A stretch of 64,000 nucleotides of DNA from Hydrogenophaga sp. NFH-34 (GCF_021401345.1 NZ_JACBGE010000016.1:62001-126000), one strand, 5' to 3'. Numbered from the stretch's first letter, positions 35,545-44,657 are shown. Translations and numbers: made by a program. The notes: a model not told the origin generated them from the sequence alone.

Positions 35545-36092
35545 GAGCGGTCTCCGGAAACGGGTGACACGGGTGCGTGGTCACGCACCCGTGTCGCCGG
35601 GCGCCATGCCAAGATCACCCAGACCATGGCCGCGCAGACGATGAACACATCGGCCAGGTTGAATGCCGGCCAATGCCAGCCTTGGACATGAAAGTCGAGG
35701 AAGTCGACCACTGCGCCGGTCTGCACCCGGTCCACCAGGTTGCCAAGGCCACCAGCAACGACCAGCGCCCCGAGCTTGCGCTCCATCGGTGAAGTGGATG
35801 CCGCCAGACTCACCAGGGTGACCGGCACGATCACTGCCACGCTCACCACGATCAGGAACAGCCGCTGCCAGCCGCCCGCATCGGCGAGAAACGAAAACGC
35901 AGCCCCCTCATTCAAGGTGTGCACGAGATTGAAAAAGGGCGTGACTTCGACCACACCGTAAAGCGGGATCCAGTCTGCAAAAAACGCCTTGCTGATCTGG
36001 TCCAGTCCCGCCAGCGCGGCGACCACCAGACACCAACGGGCGCGCGATGGCCGCCGCCACCAAGCCAAAAGAGCCATTGAAAACCCTGCCAT
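35541..36092 (-). CDS. lspA: Lipoprotein signal peptidase (signal peptidase II), PbrC-like context
   Basis: Aspartic protease removing lipoprotein signal peptides in the inner membrane. 183 aa with the start at 36090-36092 (a second ATG at 36077 is possible). Conserved blocks: LDQISKAFFADWIPLYGVVE, NLVHTLNEGAAFSFLADAGG and the two catalytic Asp motifs GGLGNLVDRV and AFNLADVFI. Beside a PbrR-like regulator it resembles the PbrC gene of lead-resistance operons rather than the housekeeping lspA next to ileS. The 3' end carries a 30-nt palindrome (35566-35595). Confidence 0.9.
   Translation of the reverse strand: MAGFSMALLAWWRRPSRARWCLVVAALAGLDQISKAFFADWIPLYGVVEVTPFFNLVHTLNEGAAFSFLADAGGWQRLFLIVVSVAVIVPVTLVSLAASTSPMERKLGALVVAGGLGNLVDRVQTGAVVDFLDFHVQGWHWPAFNLADVFIVCAAMVWVILAWRPATRVRDHAPVSPVSGDRS
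35566..35595. repeat. Perfect palindrome in the 3' end of lspA
   Basis: Arms GACACGGGTGCGTG and CACGCACCCGTGTC, 14 bp each, separated by two bases. It codes for the C-terminal residues of LspA and lies 22 bp before the lspA stop and downstream start. In mRNA it would form a strong hairpin just ahead of the ATGA junction. No T run follows. Confidence 0.8.
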
Positions 36093-36108
36093 CCATCGGT
36101 TCGTTTCA

Positions 36109-36127
36109 GCAACCCAGGAAGGGTTGC
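36109..36127. promoter_or_regulatory. Short hairpin between the Cys-rich gene and lspA
   Basis: GCAACCC-AGGAA-GGGTTGC, 7-bp perfect arms with a 5-nt loop, in the 108-bp gap upstream of the lspA start. It has no following T run, so it is not a classic terminator; it might be an RNA processing or pausing site. Confidence 0.45.
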
Positions 36128-36200
36128 ACCGTGTGCGGGCACCCGCGTGCACACCGCACCACTTTTGCAGCGACACCACGCCGCAGCCGTGGCTCTCTGC

Positions 36201-36566
36201 TCAGATGGTCAGCAACCAGTCGGGCCTCTCGGGCCGCCTGGCGGGTGCGCCAGACAAGCAGATGCCCTCGAACATGGGCACCCGATGGCGAGCGTCGGGG
36301 ACGCCGAGTCTGAACGGCTCGGCCCACAGGCTTTGGCAGCAATGCGCGTGACAGCCTGTTTCGCAAGCCTGCGCGGCCGTATCGGACGGGAGACTGGCAA
36401 CCAAGTGCACGACCGCGTCGGCATCGAGCACTGTCGAATGCTCAAGCGTGGTCGACTGGGGCTCCAGCGCGCCAAGCCCGGCGCCCAGCACCCAGGCCAG
36501 CCAGCAGCCGGCGAGCAGGAGCGCGCAGCAACGGGCAAGGAAGGGCAAGGGACGCAACAGCAGCAC
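36201..36566 (-). CDS. Cys/His-rich exported peptide divergent from the PbrR-like regulator
   Basis: 121 aa; family not recognised. An N-terminal hydrophobic segment (LARCCALLLAGCWLAWVLGA) looks like a signal peptide or anchor. The mature part has a metal-site-like cluster ACETGCHAHCCQS. Starts with GTG at 36566; no ATG is available in frame. A MerR-type promoter lies 25-55 bp upstream. A periplasmic metal-binding role, like CzcI-type leaders of metal operons, is possible but is only inference. Confidence 0.55.
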   Translation of the reverse strand: MLLLRPLPFLARCCALLLAGCWLAWVLGAGLGALEPQSTTLEHSTVLDADAVVHLVASLPSDTAAQACETGCHAHCCQSLWAEPFRLGVPDARHRVPMFEGICLSGAPARRPERPDWLLTI

Positions 36567-36590
36567 CGCAAAATGATCAAGAAGGCGCCC

Positions 36591-36621
36591 ATTGGAAACC
36601 TTGGAGCGGCTACAGTGTCAA
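36591..36621 (-). promoter_or_regulatory. MerR-type promoter/operator with 19-bp spacer
   Basis: On the minus strand: -35 TTGACA (36616-36621), a 19-bp spacer and -10 TCCAAT (36591-36596). The spacer holds an imperfect dyad ACACTGTAG-CCG-CTCCAAGGT (36598-36618), close in layout to CadR/PbrR boxes. The overlong spacer is the hallmark of promoters activated by MerR-family proteins through DNA distortion. It drives the Cys-rich peptide and perhaps lspA and the Dsb pair; the regulator gene starts 19 bp away on the other strand. Confidence 0.72.
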
Positions 36622-36639
36622 ACCTGTCGAGGTACTGAC

Positions 36640-37080
36640 ATGCAGATCAAACAACTGGCCGCCGCCACGGGCGTGGACGTGGAGACCATCCGCTACTACG
36701 AAAAGCAGGGCTTGCTGCCGGCACCCGCGCGGCGCGACAACGGCTACCGCGAATACGAAGCGCACCACCTGGAGCGGCTGTCGTTCGTGCGCCATTGCCG
36801 GGCTCTCGACATGCCGTTGGCCGAGATTGCCCGCCTGCTGGGCTTTGTGGACGACCCCGGGAGCCACTGCGACGGTGTCGACGACCTCATCGGGGAACAA
36901 CTGGCCCGCGTGCGCGCCCGGCTCCAGAGCATGCACGCCCTGGAAAAGCAGTTGCTGAGGCTGCAGTCCCGCTGCGATGGCCGCCATCCCGATGGCAATT
37001 GCGGCATTCTGGACGAACTGGTGGCTGCCGCGCACGGCGAAGCCTGTGCCTGCCATGGCTCAGCCCCACTCTCAACCTGA
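36640..37080 (+). CDS. MerR-family Pb(II)/Cd(II)-type regulator (PbrR/CadR-like)
   Basis: 146 aa. The winged-helix N terminus reads MQIKQLAAATGVDVETIRYY, followed by EKQGLLPAPARRDNGYREYE and a dimer helix. Cys77 (GSHCDG), Cys112 (SRCDG) and Cys121 (GNCGIL) match the metal ligands known for CadR/PbrR. A short Cys/His tail (HGEACACHG) follows. No CadA/PbrA ATPase gene is adjacent, which is unusual. It probably controls the divergent operon through the site at 36591-36621. Confidence 0.88.
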   Translation: MQIKQLAAATGVDVETIRYYEKQGLLPAPARRDNGYREYEAHHLERLSFVRHCRALDMPLAEIARLLGFVDDPGSHCDGVDDLIGEQLARVRARLQSMHALEKQLLRLQSRCDGRHPDGNCGILDELVAAAHGEACACHGSAPLST

Positions 37081-37082
37081 GC

Positions 37083-37457
37083 ATGCGCCCTCCTGCCTCC
37101 TGGTTTCATCCCCGTACGCCCCTGTGGCAACTGGCCTTCTGGCTGGCGACGGGCACCGTGTTCGCGTTGTCCGTCACCCCGGTTGACCAGCTGCCGCCTC
37201 AATGGTTCGACTGGTGGGACAAAGCCCAACACGCACTGGGCTTTGCCATCCTCAGCGTTCTGGGCCTGCTGGCCTACCCTTCCCGAGCCTCCCGCCTGAC
37301 GGTGGGACTGCTGGCGTTCGGTGTGCTGATCGAATGCGCTCAGGCGGCCACGGGCTGGCGCCATGGCGACGTTCTGGACTGGATCGCCGACGCCGTCGGG
37401 GTTGTCGCGGTGATGGGTGCCTACCGATACGGGCCACGCCCTGCCTTGCCTGCATGA
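37083..37457 (+). CDS. VanZ-like membrane protein
   Basis: 124 aa with about four membrane segments (LWQLAFWLATGTVFALSVTP; KAQHALGFAILSVLGLLAYP; LTVGLLAFGVLIECAQAATG; WIADAVGVVAVMGAY). The DKAQHALGF, E(C)AQ and DxxDWxAD features are those of the VanZ family; function in Gram-negatives unknown. ATG at 37083, two bases after the PbrR-like gene; its stop overlaps the aat start (ATGA). Confidence 0.85.
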   Translation: MRPPASWFHPRTPLWQLAFWLATGTVFALSVTPVDQLPPQWFDWWDKAQHALGFAILSVLGLLAYPSRASRLTVGLLAFGVLIECAQAATGWRHGDVLDWIADAVGVVAVMGAYRYGPRPALPA

Positions 37458-38224
37458 CCCGGCTGCAGGACATTCATCCACTGCCCTGGCTGGAACCGGG
37501 CGAGGCCTTTCCACCGGTGGAAGAAGCCTGGGGCCCTGCAGAGCCGGCCCCCGGTCTGCTGGCTGCCGGCGGTGTGCTGGACGTACCGACCCTGGTGGGC
37601 GCGTATTCGCGGGGCATCTTCCCCTGGTACAGCGCCGGTCAGCCCATCCTCTGGTGGAGTACCGACCCGCGCATGGTGCTGGATCCGGCGCGGTTTCGCC
37701 TGCACCGCTCCCTGCGCAAAACGCTCAGCAGCCTGTTGCGCGACGCGCGACTGGACATCCGCTTCGATCACGATTTCGAACGGGTCATCCGCAGTTGCGC
37801 ACACACGCCCCGCCGTGGGCAGGACGGCACCTGGATTCTTCCGGCCATGGTCCAGGCCTACAGCGAGCTGCACCAGGCAGGCTCGGCCCACAGCGTGGAA
37901 GCCTGGATCGACGGTGATCTGGCGGGCGGACTCTATTGCATCAACCTGGGCGCCATGGTGTACGGCGAATCCATGTTCAGCCGGCGCAACGACGCGTCAA
38001 AGCTGGCCCTGGCCGCTCTGGTGGCTTTCGCACGCCACCACCATCTGCCCCTCATCGACTGCCAGCAGGAAACCCCGCATCTCGCCTCCATGGGGGCGGC
38101 CACCATGCCGCGCGCCGAATTCTGCCGCCACCTGCGTCAGGCACTGCAACATCCGTCCCCCGCCTGGCGGTTCGACCCCGTATACTGGAATCACCTTTTT
38201 ACCGACACCGACCCGCAGGCGTGA
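37454..38224 (+). CDS. aat: Leucyl/phenylalanyl-tRNA-protein transferase
   Basis: Adds Leu or Phe to the N terminus of proteins with basic N-termini, marking them for ClpAP through ClpS (N-end rule). 256 aa: [57 protein letters not shown] and [20 protein letters not shown] are the family blocks. ATG at 37454 overlaps the VanZ stop, and its TGA overlaps the GTG of bpt. Confidence 0.97.
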   Translation: MTRLQDIHPLPWLEPGEAFPPVEEAWGPAEPAPGLLAAGGVLDVPTLVGAYSRGIFPWYSAGQPILWWSTDPRMVLDPARFRLHRSLRKTLSSLLRDARLDIRFDHDFERVIRSCAHTPRRGQDGTWILPAMVQAYSELHQAGSAHSVEAWIDGDLAGGLYCINLGAMVYGESMFSRRNDASKLALAALVAFARHHHLPLIDCQQETPHLASMGAATMPRAEFCRHLRQALQHPSPAWRFDPVYWNHLFTDTDPQA

Positions 38225-38955
38225 CGCACCCCAAGGAACTTCCGCTCCAGGCGCTGCAGTTCTATGCGACGGCGCCCTACCCCTGCAGCTATCTGCCCGG
38301 CCACCAGGCCCGCTCGCAGGTGGCGACCCCCAGTCACCTCATTCACAACGACGCCTACTCGGACCTGGTGAGCCATGGCTTCCGCCGCAGCGGCATGTTC
38401 ACCTACCGGCCCTATTGCGACGGCTGCCATGCCTGTGTGCCGCTGCGCATCCCTGTGGCCCGTTTTGAACCCAACCGGACCCAGCGGCGTTGCCTGCGAC
38501 AGCATGCCGCCTTGCAGACCCGGGTGCTCAAGTTGTGTTTCGTCCCCGAACACTACCAGCTCTACCTGCGCTACCAGAACAGCCGCCATGCCGGCGGTGG
38601 CATGGACCACGACAGCATCGATCAGTACACCCAGTTCCTGCTGCAAAGCCGGGTGAATTCGCGGCTGGTGGAGTTCTACGAGCCGGGCCCCGCCGGCGAG
38701 CCTCCCCGGCTCAAGATGGTGTCCATCGTCGATGTGCTCAACCAGGGCATTTCGGCCGTCTACACCTTCTACGAGCCCGATGACAAAGCCAGCTACGGCA
38801 CCTACAGCGTGCTCTGGCAGATCGAACAGGCCCGCTCGCTCAAACTGCCCCACGTCTACCTGGGCTACTGGATCGGACAAAGCGACAAGATGCGCTACAA
38901 GGAGCGCTTTCAACCCCATGAGCTGCTGATCGACGGCCACTGGGTTCAAGGGTGA
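38221..38955 (+). CDS. bpt: Aspartate/glutamate leucyltransferase
   Basis: Transfers Leu to N-terminal Asp or Glu, completing the N-end rule system. 244 aa from GTG 38221, overlapping aat by 4 bp. Family blocks: [60 protein letters not shown] and [20 protein letters not shown]. It belongs to the Bpt/ATE1 group; bacterial members use Leu-tRNA. The tight aat-bpt coupling suggests equal expression. Confidence 0.95.
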   Translation: MTHPKELPLQALQFYATAPYPCSYLPGHQARSQVATPSHLIHNDAYSDLVSHGFRRSGMFTYRPYCDGCHACVPLRIPVARFEPNRTQRRCLRQHAALQTRVLKLCFVPEHYQLYLRYQNSRHAGGGMDHDSIDQYTQFLLQSRVNSRLVEFYEPGPAGEPPRLKMVSIVDVLNQGISAVYTFYEPDDKASYGTYSVLWQIEQARSLKLPHVYLGYWIGQSDKMRYKERFQPHELLIDGHWVQG

Positions 38956-39051
38956 AACCCATACACCGTTTCCGCCAGCCACGCCCTCGCGACAGGAAAC
39001 GGCATTTCATTAGGTAAAATAGAGCAAACGCCTGTTCAGGCCTGCTCTGTC

Positions 39052-39852
39052 ATGACCAAACGATCCGATACCCTGCCTTCCACGCCCACCGTCCAGGTCA
39101 TCGAACGCATGTTCCACCTGCTGGAAGTGCTGGCCTCGCGCGAAGAGCCTGTGTCGCTCAAGGAAATCAGCGAAAAGACGGGTCTGCACCCCTCCACTGC
39201 CCATCGCATCCTCAACGATCTCACCATCGGCCGTTTCGTCGACAGGCCTGAAGCAGGCAGCTACCGCCTGGGAATGCGTCTGCTCGAATTGGGCAACCTC
39301 GTGAAGGCCCGGCTGAATGTCCGCGACGCGGCGCTGCTCCCGATGCGCGAACTGCACCGTCAGATCCAGCAGCCGGTGAACCTCAGTGTGCGCCAGGGCG
39401 ACGAAATCGTTTATGTGGAGCGGGCCTACAGCGAACGTTCAGGCATGCAGGTGGTGCGCGCCATCGGCGGCCGTGCGCCCCTGCACCTGACCTCCACCGG
39501 CAAGCTGTTCCTGGCGGCCGAAGAGTCCACGCGCGTTCGGGCCTATGCCACGCGCACCGGCCTCGCGGGCAACACCCGCAACAGCATCACCCAGTTGCCG
39601 CTGCTGGAACGCGAGTTGCAACAGTGCCGGCAGGCGGGTCTGGCCCGCGACAACGAGGAGCTGGAGCTGGGCGTGCGCTGCATGGCGGCAGGCATCTACG
39701 ACGATCAGAACAAGCTGGTCGCCGGACTGTCGATCTCGGCACCGGCCGACCGCATCGATGAAGGCTGGGTGCCCAAATTGCGAGCCACCGCCCATGAAAT
39801 TTCTGCCGCGCTGGGCTGCCCGGTGGACCTGCCTCAGCACAGCCTGCGGTGA
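39052..39852 (+). CDS. IclR-family transcriptional regulator
   Basis: 266 aa. Helix-turn-helix at about 15-75 (TVQVIERMFHLLEVLASREE, KTGLHPSTAHRILNDLTI) and the IclR effector domain (NLVKARLNVRDAALLPMREL, QVVRAIGGRAPLHLTSTGKL, MAAGIYDDQNKLVAGLSISA). The target is not evident because no catabolic gene is adjacent. An AT-rich promoter-like stretch with TAAAAT lies at 39011-39020. It converges with pbpG. Confidence 0.92.
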   Translation: MTKRSDTLPSTPTVQVIERMFHLLEVLASREEPVSLKEISEKTGLHPSTAHRILNDLTIGRFVDRPEAGSYRLGMRLLELGNLVKARLNVRDAALLPMRELHRQIQQPVNLSVRQGDEIVYVERAYSERSGMQVVRAIGGRAPLHLTSTGKLFLAAEESTRVRAYATRTGLAGNTRNSITQLPLLERELQQCRQAGLARDNEELELGVRCMAAGIYDDQNKLVAGLSISAPADRIDEGWVPKLRATAHEISAALGCPVDLPQHSLR

Positions 39853-39876
39853 TCGCCCACGGTCTTGCCCCATGAG

Positions 39877-39923
39877 CCGACCATAAAAAATAGCCTCCTG
39901 CGGAGGCTATTTTTTATGGTCGG
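39877..39923. terminator. 47-nt perfect palindrome: bidirectional terminator
   Basis: Arms of 22 bp (CCGACCATAAAAAATAGCCT plus CC) with a 3-nt loop TGC, perfectly complementary. An A6 run in one arm gives a T6 run in the other, so it works as an intrinsic terminator on both strands. It lies between convergent genes (IclR regulator and pbpG), 24 and 27 bp from their stops. Confidence 0.93.
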
Positions 39924-39950
39924 CGGCGGGTCATGCCGTATCACACCACC

Positions 39951-41096
39951 TCACCCCTGCGGCCGGACAGCATGCAGTTGCAGGTTGCCCTGAGCCTCCA
40001 CCCAGCGGCGCACGCGCTCGGCGTCCTGCACCCTGGCCAGCGTGCCCGCAGCATCGAGAAACACCATGATGAGCTGACGCCCGGCAATCTTGGCCTGCAT
40101 GACCAGGCAGCGTCCTGCCTCGGAGATGTAGCCCGTCTTCTGCAAGCCGATATCCCATTCAGGGCTGCGGATCAGGCGGTTGGAATTGTTGTACTGCAGC
40201 GTGCGACTGCCCAGATCGACCAGATGGCTTGGCGACGTGGACAAATCGCGCAGCAGGGGCCGTTGATAGGCCACGGACACGAGAATCGCCAGATCGCGGG
40301 CACTGGACTGGTTCTGGCTGAGCAGCCCGGTGGGTTCGACGTAACGGGTGTCGAACATACCCAATTCCCGTGCCTTGGCATTCATCTGCCGCACAAACTG
40401 CTGCAGCCCGCCCGGATAGGTCCGCCCCAGAGCATGCGCTGCCCGGTTTTCGCTGGACATCAGGGCAAGGTGCAGCAACTCGCCGCGCGTGAGCGTGGAA
40501 CCCACCGTCAGCCGCGAACTGCTGCCCTTGTAGACATCCACATCTTCCGACGTGATCGTGACCTGCTCATCCATCGGCAGGTTGGCCTCGGCAATCACCA
40601 GGCCTGTCATCAGCTTGGTCAGCGACGCAATCGGCAACACCGCCGCATCGTTCTTGCTGAACAGCACTTCGTTGGTGTCCTGATCGATCACCAGGGCCAC
40701 GCTGGAATTGAGGTCCAGCGGATCGTCACTGCCCCGCAGGCCCAAACGCTGCCCCACCGACGACCGGGGTTCGGCCGCGACGCGTACCATGCTCGAAGCT
40801 GCCACTGCCGTCGTCACGGCCTGCTTGCGGCCATTTTTGGCCAGCGTGACTTTTTTGCGCGAAGACCTGGATGCGACACGGTCGTCACGTGATCGCTTTT
40901 TCGCGACCGCAGTCTTGCCTTTGGACGACTTGGCTACAGCGGTGCTTTTCCGGGTGTCTTTCTTCTTGGCAGTGGCGACCGGCTTCTTCGCTTTGGTTGC
41001 CGCCTCACCCACCACCGGCGCTGAAAGCGCCAACGCGAGCATCAGGCCCGCGCCGATTCCCAAGACCCGACGAATCCGTGCGATGCGAAAAAACAT
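39951..41096 (-). CDS. pbpG: D-alanyl-D-alanine endopeptidase (PBP7-like)
   Basis: Periplasmic serine peptidase cutting peptidoglycan cross-links. 381 aa: signal peptide (VLGIGAGLMLALALSAPVVG, cleavage near GEAA), then a long Lys/Ala/Ser-rich basic linker (about 30-105), then the S11 domain. Catalytic motifs: SLTK in PIASLTKLMTGLVIAE, SEN in LMSSENRAAHALGR, KTG in GLQKTGYISEAGRC. The extended basic linker is longer than in E. coli and could bind the wall. ATG at 41094-41096. Confidence 0.93.
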   Translation of the reverse strand: MFFRIARIRRVLGIGAGLMLALALSAPVVGEAATKAKKPVATAKKKDTRKSTAVAKSSKGKTAVAKKRSRDDRVASRSSRKKVTLAKNGRKQAVTTAVAASSMVRVAAEPRSSVGQRLGLRGSDDPLDLNSSVALVIDQDTNEVLFSKNDAAVLPIASLTKLMTGLVIAEANLPMDEQVTITSEDVDVYKGSSSRLTVGSTLTRGELLHLALMSSENRAAHALGRTYPGGLQQFVRQMNAKARELGMFDTRYVEPTGLLSQNQSSARDLAILVSVAYQRPLLRDLSTSPSHLVDLGSRTLQYNNSNRLIRSPEWDIGLQKTGYISEAGRCLVMQAKIAGRQLIMVFLDAAGTLARVQDAERVRRWVEAQGNLQLHAVRPQG

Positions 41097-41272
41097 ACCC
41101 CACTCCAACCAACCAAAAATGCGCTGAAGCGGAGTATAGACACACCGGAAAAAATCAGCAATATCAAAAACTTGTATGGATTTCTTCATTAGCCACCGGA
41201 ACAAGTGCTACTTTTGGTTTCGAAGCGCGTCCTGGCGATGGAAATCGTTGCAAGTTCTTGATTTAAAAGGCC

Positions 41273-42814
41273 CTACCCTTGCGCGGCGACGCGCTCGGCT
41301 TTGCTCTGCAGCTTGTTGAGCGCGCTCAGGTAAGCCTTGGCGGACGCCACCACGATGTCCGGGTCGGCCCCCACGCCGTTGACCACCCGACCGCTGTGCT
41401 GCAGGCGCACGGTCACCTCGCCCTGGCTTTCAGTCGAGCCACTGGTGATGGCATTGACCGAATACAGCACCAACTCGGCCCCACTCTGGACATGGCTTTC
41501 GATCGCCTTGAGCGATGCATCGACGGGTCCGTTGCCATCCGCTTCGCCACGCAGTTCCTGCCCCCCATCGGTGAAGACCACGACCGCATGCGGTCGCTCG
41601 CCGGTTTCGCTGTGTTGGGCCAGCGAAACCAGGCCGTACTGCTCCCGCTCAGCGGTGACGCTCTCGTCGCTGCACAAAGCCAGGATGTCCTCGTCGAAGA
41701 TCTCTGCCTTGCGGTCGGCCAGTTCCTTGAACTTGGCGAACGCGGTGTTGATCTCGCTTTCCGACTCCATCTCGATGCCCAGATCCTGCAGGCGCTGCTT
41801 GAAGGCATTGCGGCCGCTGAGCTTGCCCAGCACGATCTTGTTGGCGCTCCAGCCCACGTCCTCGGCGCGCATGATCTCGTAGGTGTCACGTGCCTTGAGC
41901 ACGCCGTCCTGGTGGATGCCCGAAGCGTGCGCGAAGGCGTTCGCGCCGACCACAGCCTTGTTCGGCTGCACCACGAAGCCCGTTGTCTGGCTGACCATGC
42001 GGCTGGCGGGCACGATCTGCGACGTGTCAATGCCCACGTCGAGGTTGAAGTAGTCTCGGCGGGTCTTGATGGCCATCACCACCTCTTCCAGCGAGCAGTT
42101 GCCGGCGCGTTCGCCCAGGCCGTTGATGGTGCATTCCACCTGGCGTGCGCCGCCAATCTTCACGCCGGCCAGCGAATTGGCCACCGCCATGCCCAGGTCG
42201 TTGTGGCAATGCACCGACCAGATGGCCTTGTCGGAATTGGGAATGCGCTCGCGCAGCGTCTGGATGAAGTTGCCGTACAACTCGGGAATCGCATAACCCA
42301 CGGTGTCCGGAATGTTCAGTGTGGTCGCGCCTTCGTTGATCACGGCTTCGAGCACGCGGCAGAGGAAGTCCACATCGCTGCGATAGCCGTCTTCCGGACT
42401 GAACTCGATGTCGTCCACGAGGTTGCGGGCAAAACGCACCGACTGCTTGGCCTGCTCGAACACCTGGTCGGGCGTCATGCGCAGCTTCTTCTCCATGTGC
42501 AACGGGCTGGTCGCAATGAAGGTGTGGATGCGCGCACGCTGGGCGCCCTTGAGCGCCTCGGCAGCCCGCGCGATGTCGCGGTCATTGGCCCGCGCCAGCG
42601 AGCACACGGTCGAATCCTTGATGGTGTTGGCAATCGCCTGCACGCAGTCGAAGTCACCGTTCGAGCTGGCCGCAAAGCCGGCCTCGATCACATCCACCTT
42701 CAGCCGTTCGAGCTGGCGGGCGATGCGCAGCTTCTCGTCCTTGGTCATGGACGCGCCGGGCGACTGCTCGCCATCGCGCAAGGTGGTGTCGAAAATGATC
42801 AGCTTGTCGGTCAT
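41273..42814 (-). CDS. leuA: 2-Isopropylmalate synthase, type I
   Basis: First committed step of leucine synthesis: acetyl-CoA plus 2-ketoisovalerate. 513 aa. TIM barrel starts [20 protein letters not shown]; metal-binding HxH in [39 protein letters not shown]; regulatory C-terminal domain from about 390. It lies 20 bp after a type II synthase gene, so both isozymes are in one transcript behind a leucine attenuator. Such tandem pairs are unusual; the two may differ in feedback sensitivity. Confidence 0.95.
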   Translation of the reverse strand: MTDKLIIFDTTLRDGEQSPGASMTKDEKLRIARQLERLKVDVIEAGFAASSNGDFDCVQAIANTIKDSTVCSLARANDRDIARAAEALKGAQRARIHTFIATSPLHMEKKLRMTPDQVFEQAKQSVRFARNLVDDIEFSPEDGYRSDVDFLCRVLEAVINEGATTLNIPDTVGYAIPELYGNFIQTLRERIPNSDKAIWSVHCHNDLGMAVANSLAGVKIGGARQVECTINGLGERAGNCSLEEVVMAIKTRRDYFNLDVGIDTSQIVPASRMVSQTTGFVVQPNKAVVGANAFAHASGIHQDGVLKARDTYEIMRAEDVGWSANKIVLGKLSGRNAFKQRLQDLGIEMESESEINTAFAKFKELADRKAEIFDEDILALCSDESVTAEREQYGLVSLAQHSETGERPHAVVVFTDGGQELRGEADGNGPVDASLKAIESHVQSGAELVLYSVNAITSGSTESQGEVTVRLQHSGRVVNGVGADPDIVVASAKAYLSALNKLQSKAERVAAQG

Positions 42815-42834
42815 CGGGTCTCTCCTTATGGGTA

Positions 42835-44544
42835 TCAGGCCGCCACGGCGACCGGCTCGGGTTGGGATTGTGCCTGCTCCGGTGAACGGTCCGCCACACG
42901 CGCCAGGCCGGAAACCACCGCGGCCAGCGCCGCGGCCGTGGTGTCGGCGTCGACACCGACGCCAAACAGCGTGCGGGAGTCGTCCACCCGCATCTCGACA
43001 TACGCCACCGAACGGGCATCGGCGCCAGCGCCCATGGCGTGCTGGTGGTAATCGACCACGCGAATGGCATGGCCACAGACCTCGCCCAGGGCGCGGCTGA
43101 ATGCATCGATCGGCCCGGTCCCTCGCCCGCGAATGGCGTGCGCTTCACCGCGCCAGCGCAGCTCGCCGTGCAGCACCGTCACGGCGTCACTGCCACTGCC
43201 CTGCACTTCCTGCACCCGATGCTGGAGGCCGTCTTCCGTGTCAAGGCGGTATTCGTCGCGGAATATTTGCCAGAGATCGGTCGCGCTGAGCTCCTTGCCC
43301 TGCACGTCCATCACCCGCTGCACGATCTGGCTGAACTCGATCTGCAGGCGCCGTGGCAAAGCCAACCCGTATTCGCTTTCGAGCAGGTAGGCCATGCCAC
43401 CCTTGCCCGACTGGCTGTTCACCCGGATCACAGCTTCGTAGCTGCGACCCAAATCCTTCGGATCGATGGGCAGGTACGGGATCTCCCAGATGTCGCCGGC
43501 CTCGTGAGCGGCGAACGCCTTCCGGATGGCATCCTGGTGGGAGCCTGAGAAGGAGGTGTAGACCAGATCACCCACGTAAGGATGGCGCGGGTGCACAGGG
43601 AGCTGGTTGCAGTGTTCAACCGTGGCACGGATCTCGTCGATGTTCGAGAAATCCAACCCTGGCGAAACACCTTGCGTATAGAGATTCAGCGCGACGTTGA
43701 CGATGTCGAGGTTGCCGGTGCGCTCACCGTTGCCGAAGAGGCAACCTTCCACGCGGTGCGCGCCAGCCATGAGCGACAGTTCGGCCGCGGCCGTGCCGGT
43801 GCCACGGTCGTTGTGCGGGTGCACCGAGAGCACCACGCCCGGCCGCTGACCGAAACGCCGGCTCATCCATTCAATCTGGTCAGCGAACACATTGGGGGTG
43901 GCGTTCTCCACCGTGGTCGGCAGATTGAGGATGATGGTGCGTCCCTCGCCCCAGGCGGCGATCGCGGTTTCGCAAGCCTGGGCCGACACCTCCAGCTCCG
44001 CCAGGCTGAAAGTCTCGGGCGAGTACTGCAGCGTCCATTCGGTCTGCGGCGCGGCGTCGGTCAGGCGCCGCACCTGGGTCACGCTGCGCGCCACCAGTTC
44101 CATCACCTGTGGCACCGTCATCCCGAAAACCACCTCGCGCCAGGCCGGTGCCACCGCGTTGTACACGTGCACGATGGCGCGCGGTGCCCCGCGCAGAGCT
44201 TCGATGGTGCGCGCGATCAGCTCCTCGCGAGCGGGCGTCATGACCTGGATCGTCACGTCATCGGGAATGCGCTTCTCGTCGATCAGCTTGCGCAGGAAGT
44301 CGTATTCGATCTGCGAAGCGGCCGGAAACCCGACCTCGATCTGTTTGAAGCCGATGGACAGAAGCAGCTCGAACATGCGCAGCTTGCGCGCCGCGTCCAT
44401 CGGCTCCACCAGCGCCTGGTTGCCGTCACGCAGATCGGTGGACAACCAGATCGGCGCCTCGGTCAGCACGGCATCCGGCCAGGTGCGGTCCTGGAGACCG
44501 ATGGGGGCGAAGGGACGGTATTTGGTGGCAGGCTGCTTGAGCAT
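42835..44544 (-). CDS. leuA: 2-Isopropylmalate synthase, type II
   Basis: 569 aa of the long LeuA2 form. [20 protein letters not shown], then [18 protein letters not shown], metal site [37 protein letters not shown], and the LeuA dimer/regulatory domain ([40 protein letters not shown]). ATG at 44542-44544. Preceded by the LeuL leader and terminator (44592-44711), so expression should respond to Leu-tRNA. The open frame upstream includes the leader region in another frame and is not coding. Confidence 0.94.
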   Translation of the reverse strand: MLKQPATKYRPFAPIGLQDRTWPDAVLTEAPIWLSTDLRDGNQALVEPMDAARKLRMFELLLSIGFKQIEVGFPAASQIEYDFLRKLIDEKRIPDDVTIQVMTPAREELIARTIEALRGAPRAIVHVYNAVAPAWREVVFGMTVPQVMELVARSVTQVRRLTDAAPQTEWTLQYSPETFSLAELEVSAQACETAIAAWGEGRTIILNLPTTVENATPNVFADQIEWMSRRFGQRPGVVLSVHPHNDRGTGTAAAELSLMAGAHRVEGCLFGNGERTGNLDIVNVALNLYTQGVSPGLDFSNIDEIRATVEHCNQLPVHPRHPYVGDLVYTSFSGSHQDAIRKAFAAHEAGDIWEIPYLPIDPKDLGRSYEAVIRVNSQSGKGGMAYLLESEYGLALPRRLQIEFSQIVQRVMDVQGKELSATDLWQIFRDEYRLDTEDGLQHRVQEVQGSGSDAVTVLHGELRWRGEAHAIRGRGTGPIDAFSRALGEVCGHAIRVVDYHQHAMGAGADARSVAYVEMRVDDSRTLFGVGVDADTTAAALAAVVSGLARVADRSPEQAQSQPEPVAVAA

Positions 44545-44591
44545 GGTGCGGGTCTTCCAAGGTGGAGGGAAAGCGACCAGCAACCTGCATA

Positions 44592-44631
44592 CAAAAAAGA
44601 AAACGGCCCGTTGCTGGAGGCATACGGGCCG
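44592..44631 (-). terminator. Leucine attenuator terminator
   Basis: Stem CGGCCCGT/ACGGGCCG (8 bp, perfect) with a 12-nt loop, then TTTTCTTTTTTGT on the minus strand. It stands between the leader peptide and leuA. Segment ACGGGC inside the leader codons (44669-44674) equals the 3' arm, so it can instead pair with the 5' arm as an antiterminator. Confidence 0.88.
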
Positions 44632-44657
44632 ATCGGGTAGAGAAAAACTGACGCGCG

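Noticed and set aside
34355-37080. tRNA-Asn as integration site of a metal island
   Set aside because: The PbrR/lspA/Dsb genes lie on the 5' side of the tRNA, no integrase or repeat of the tRNA 3' end was seen, and base composition is not different.
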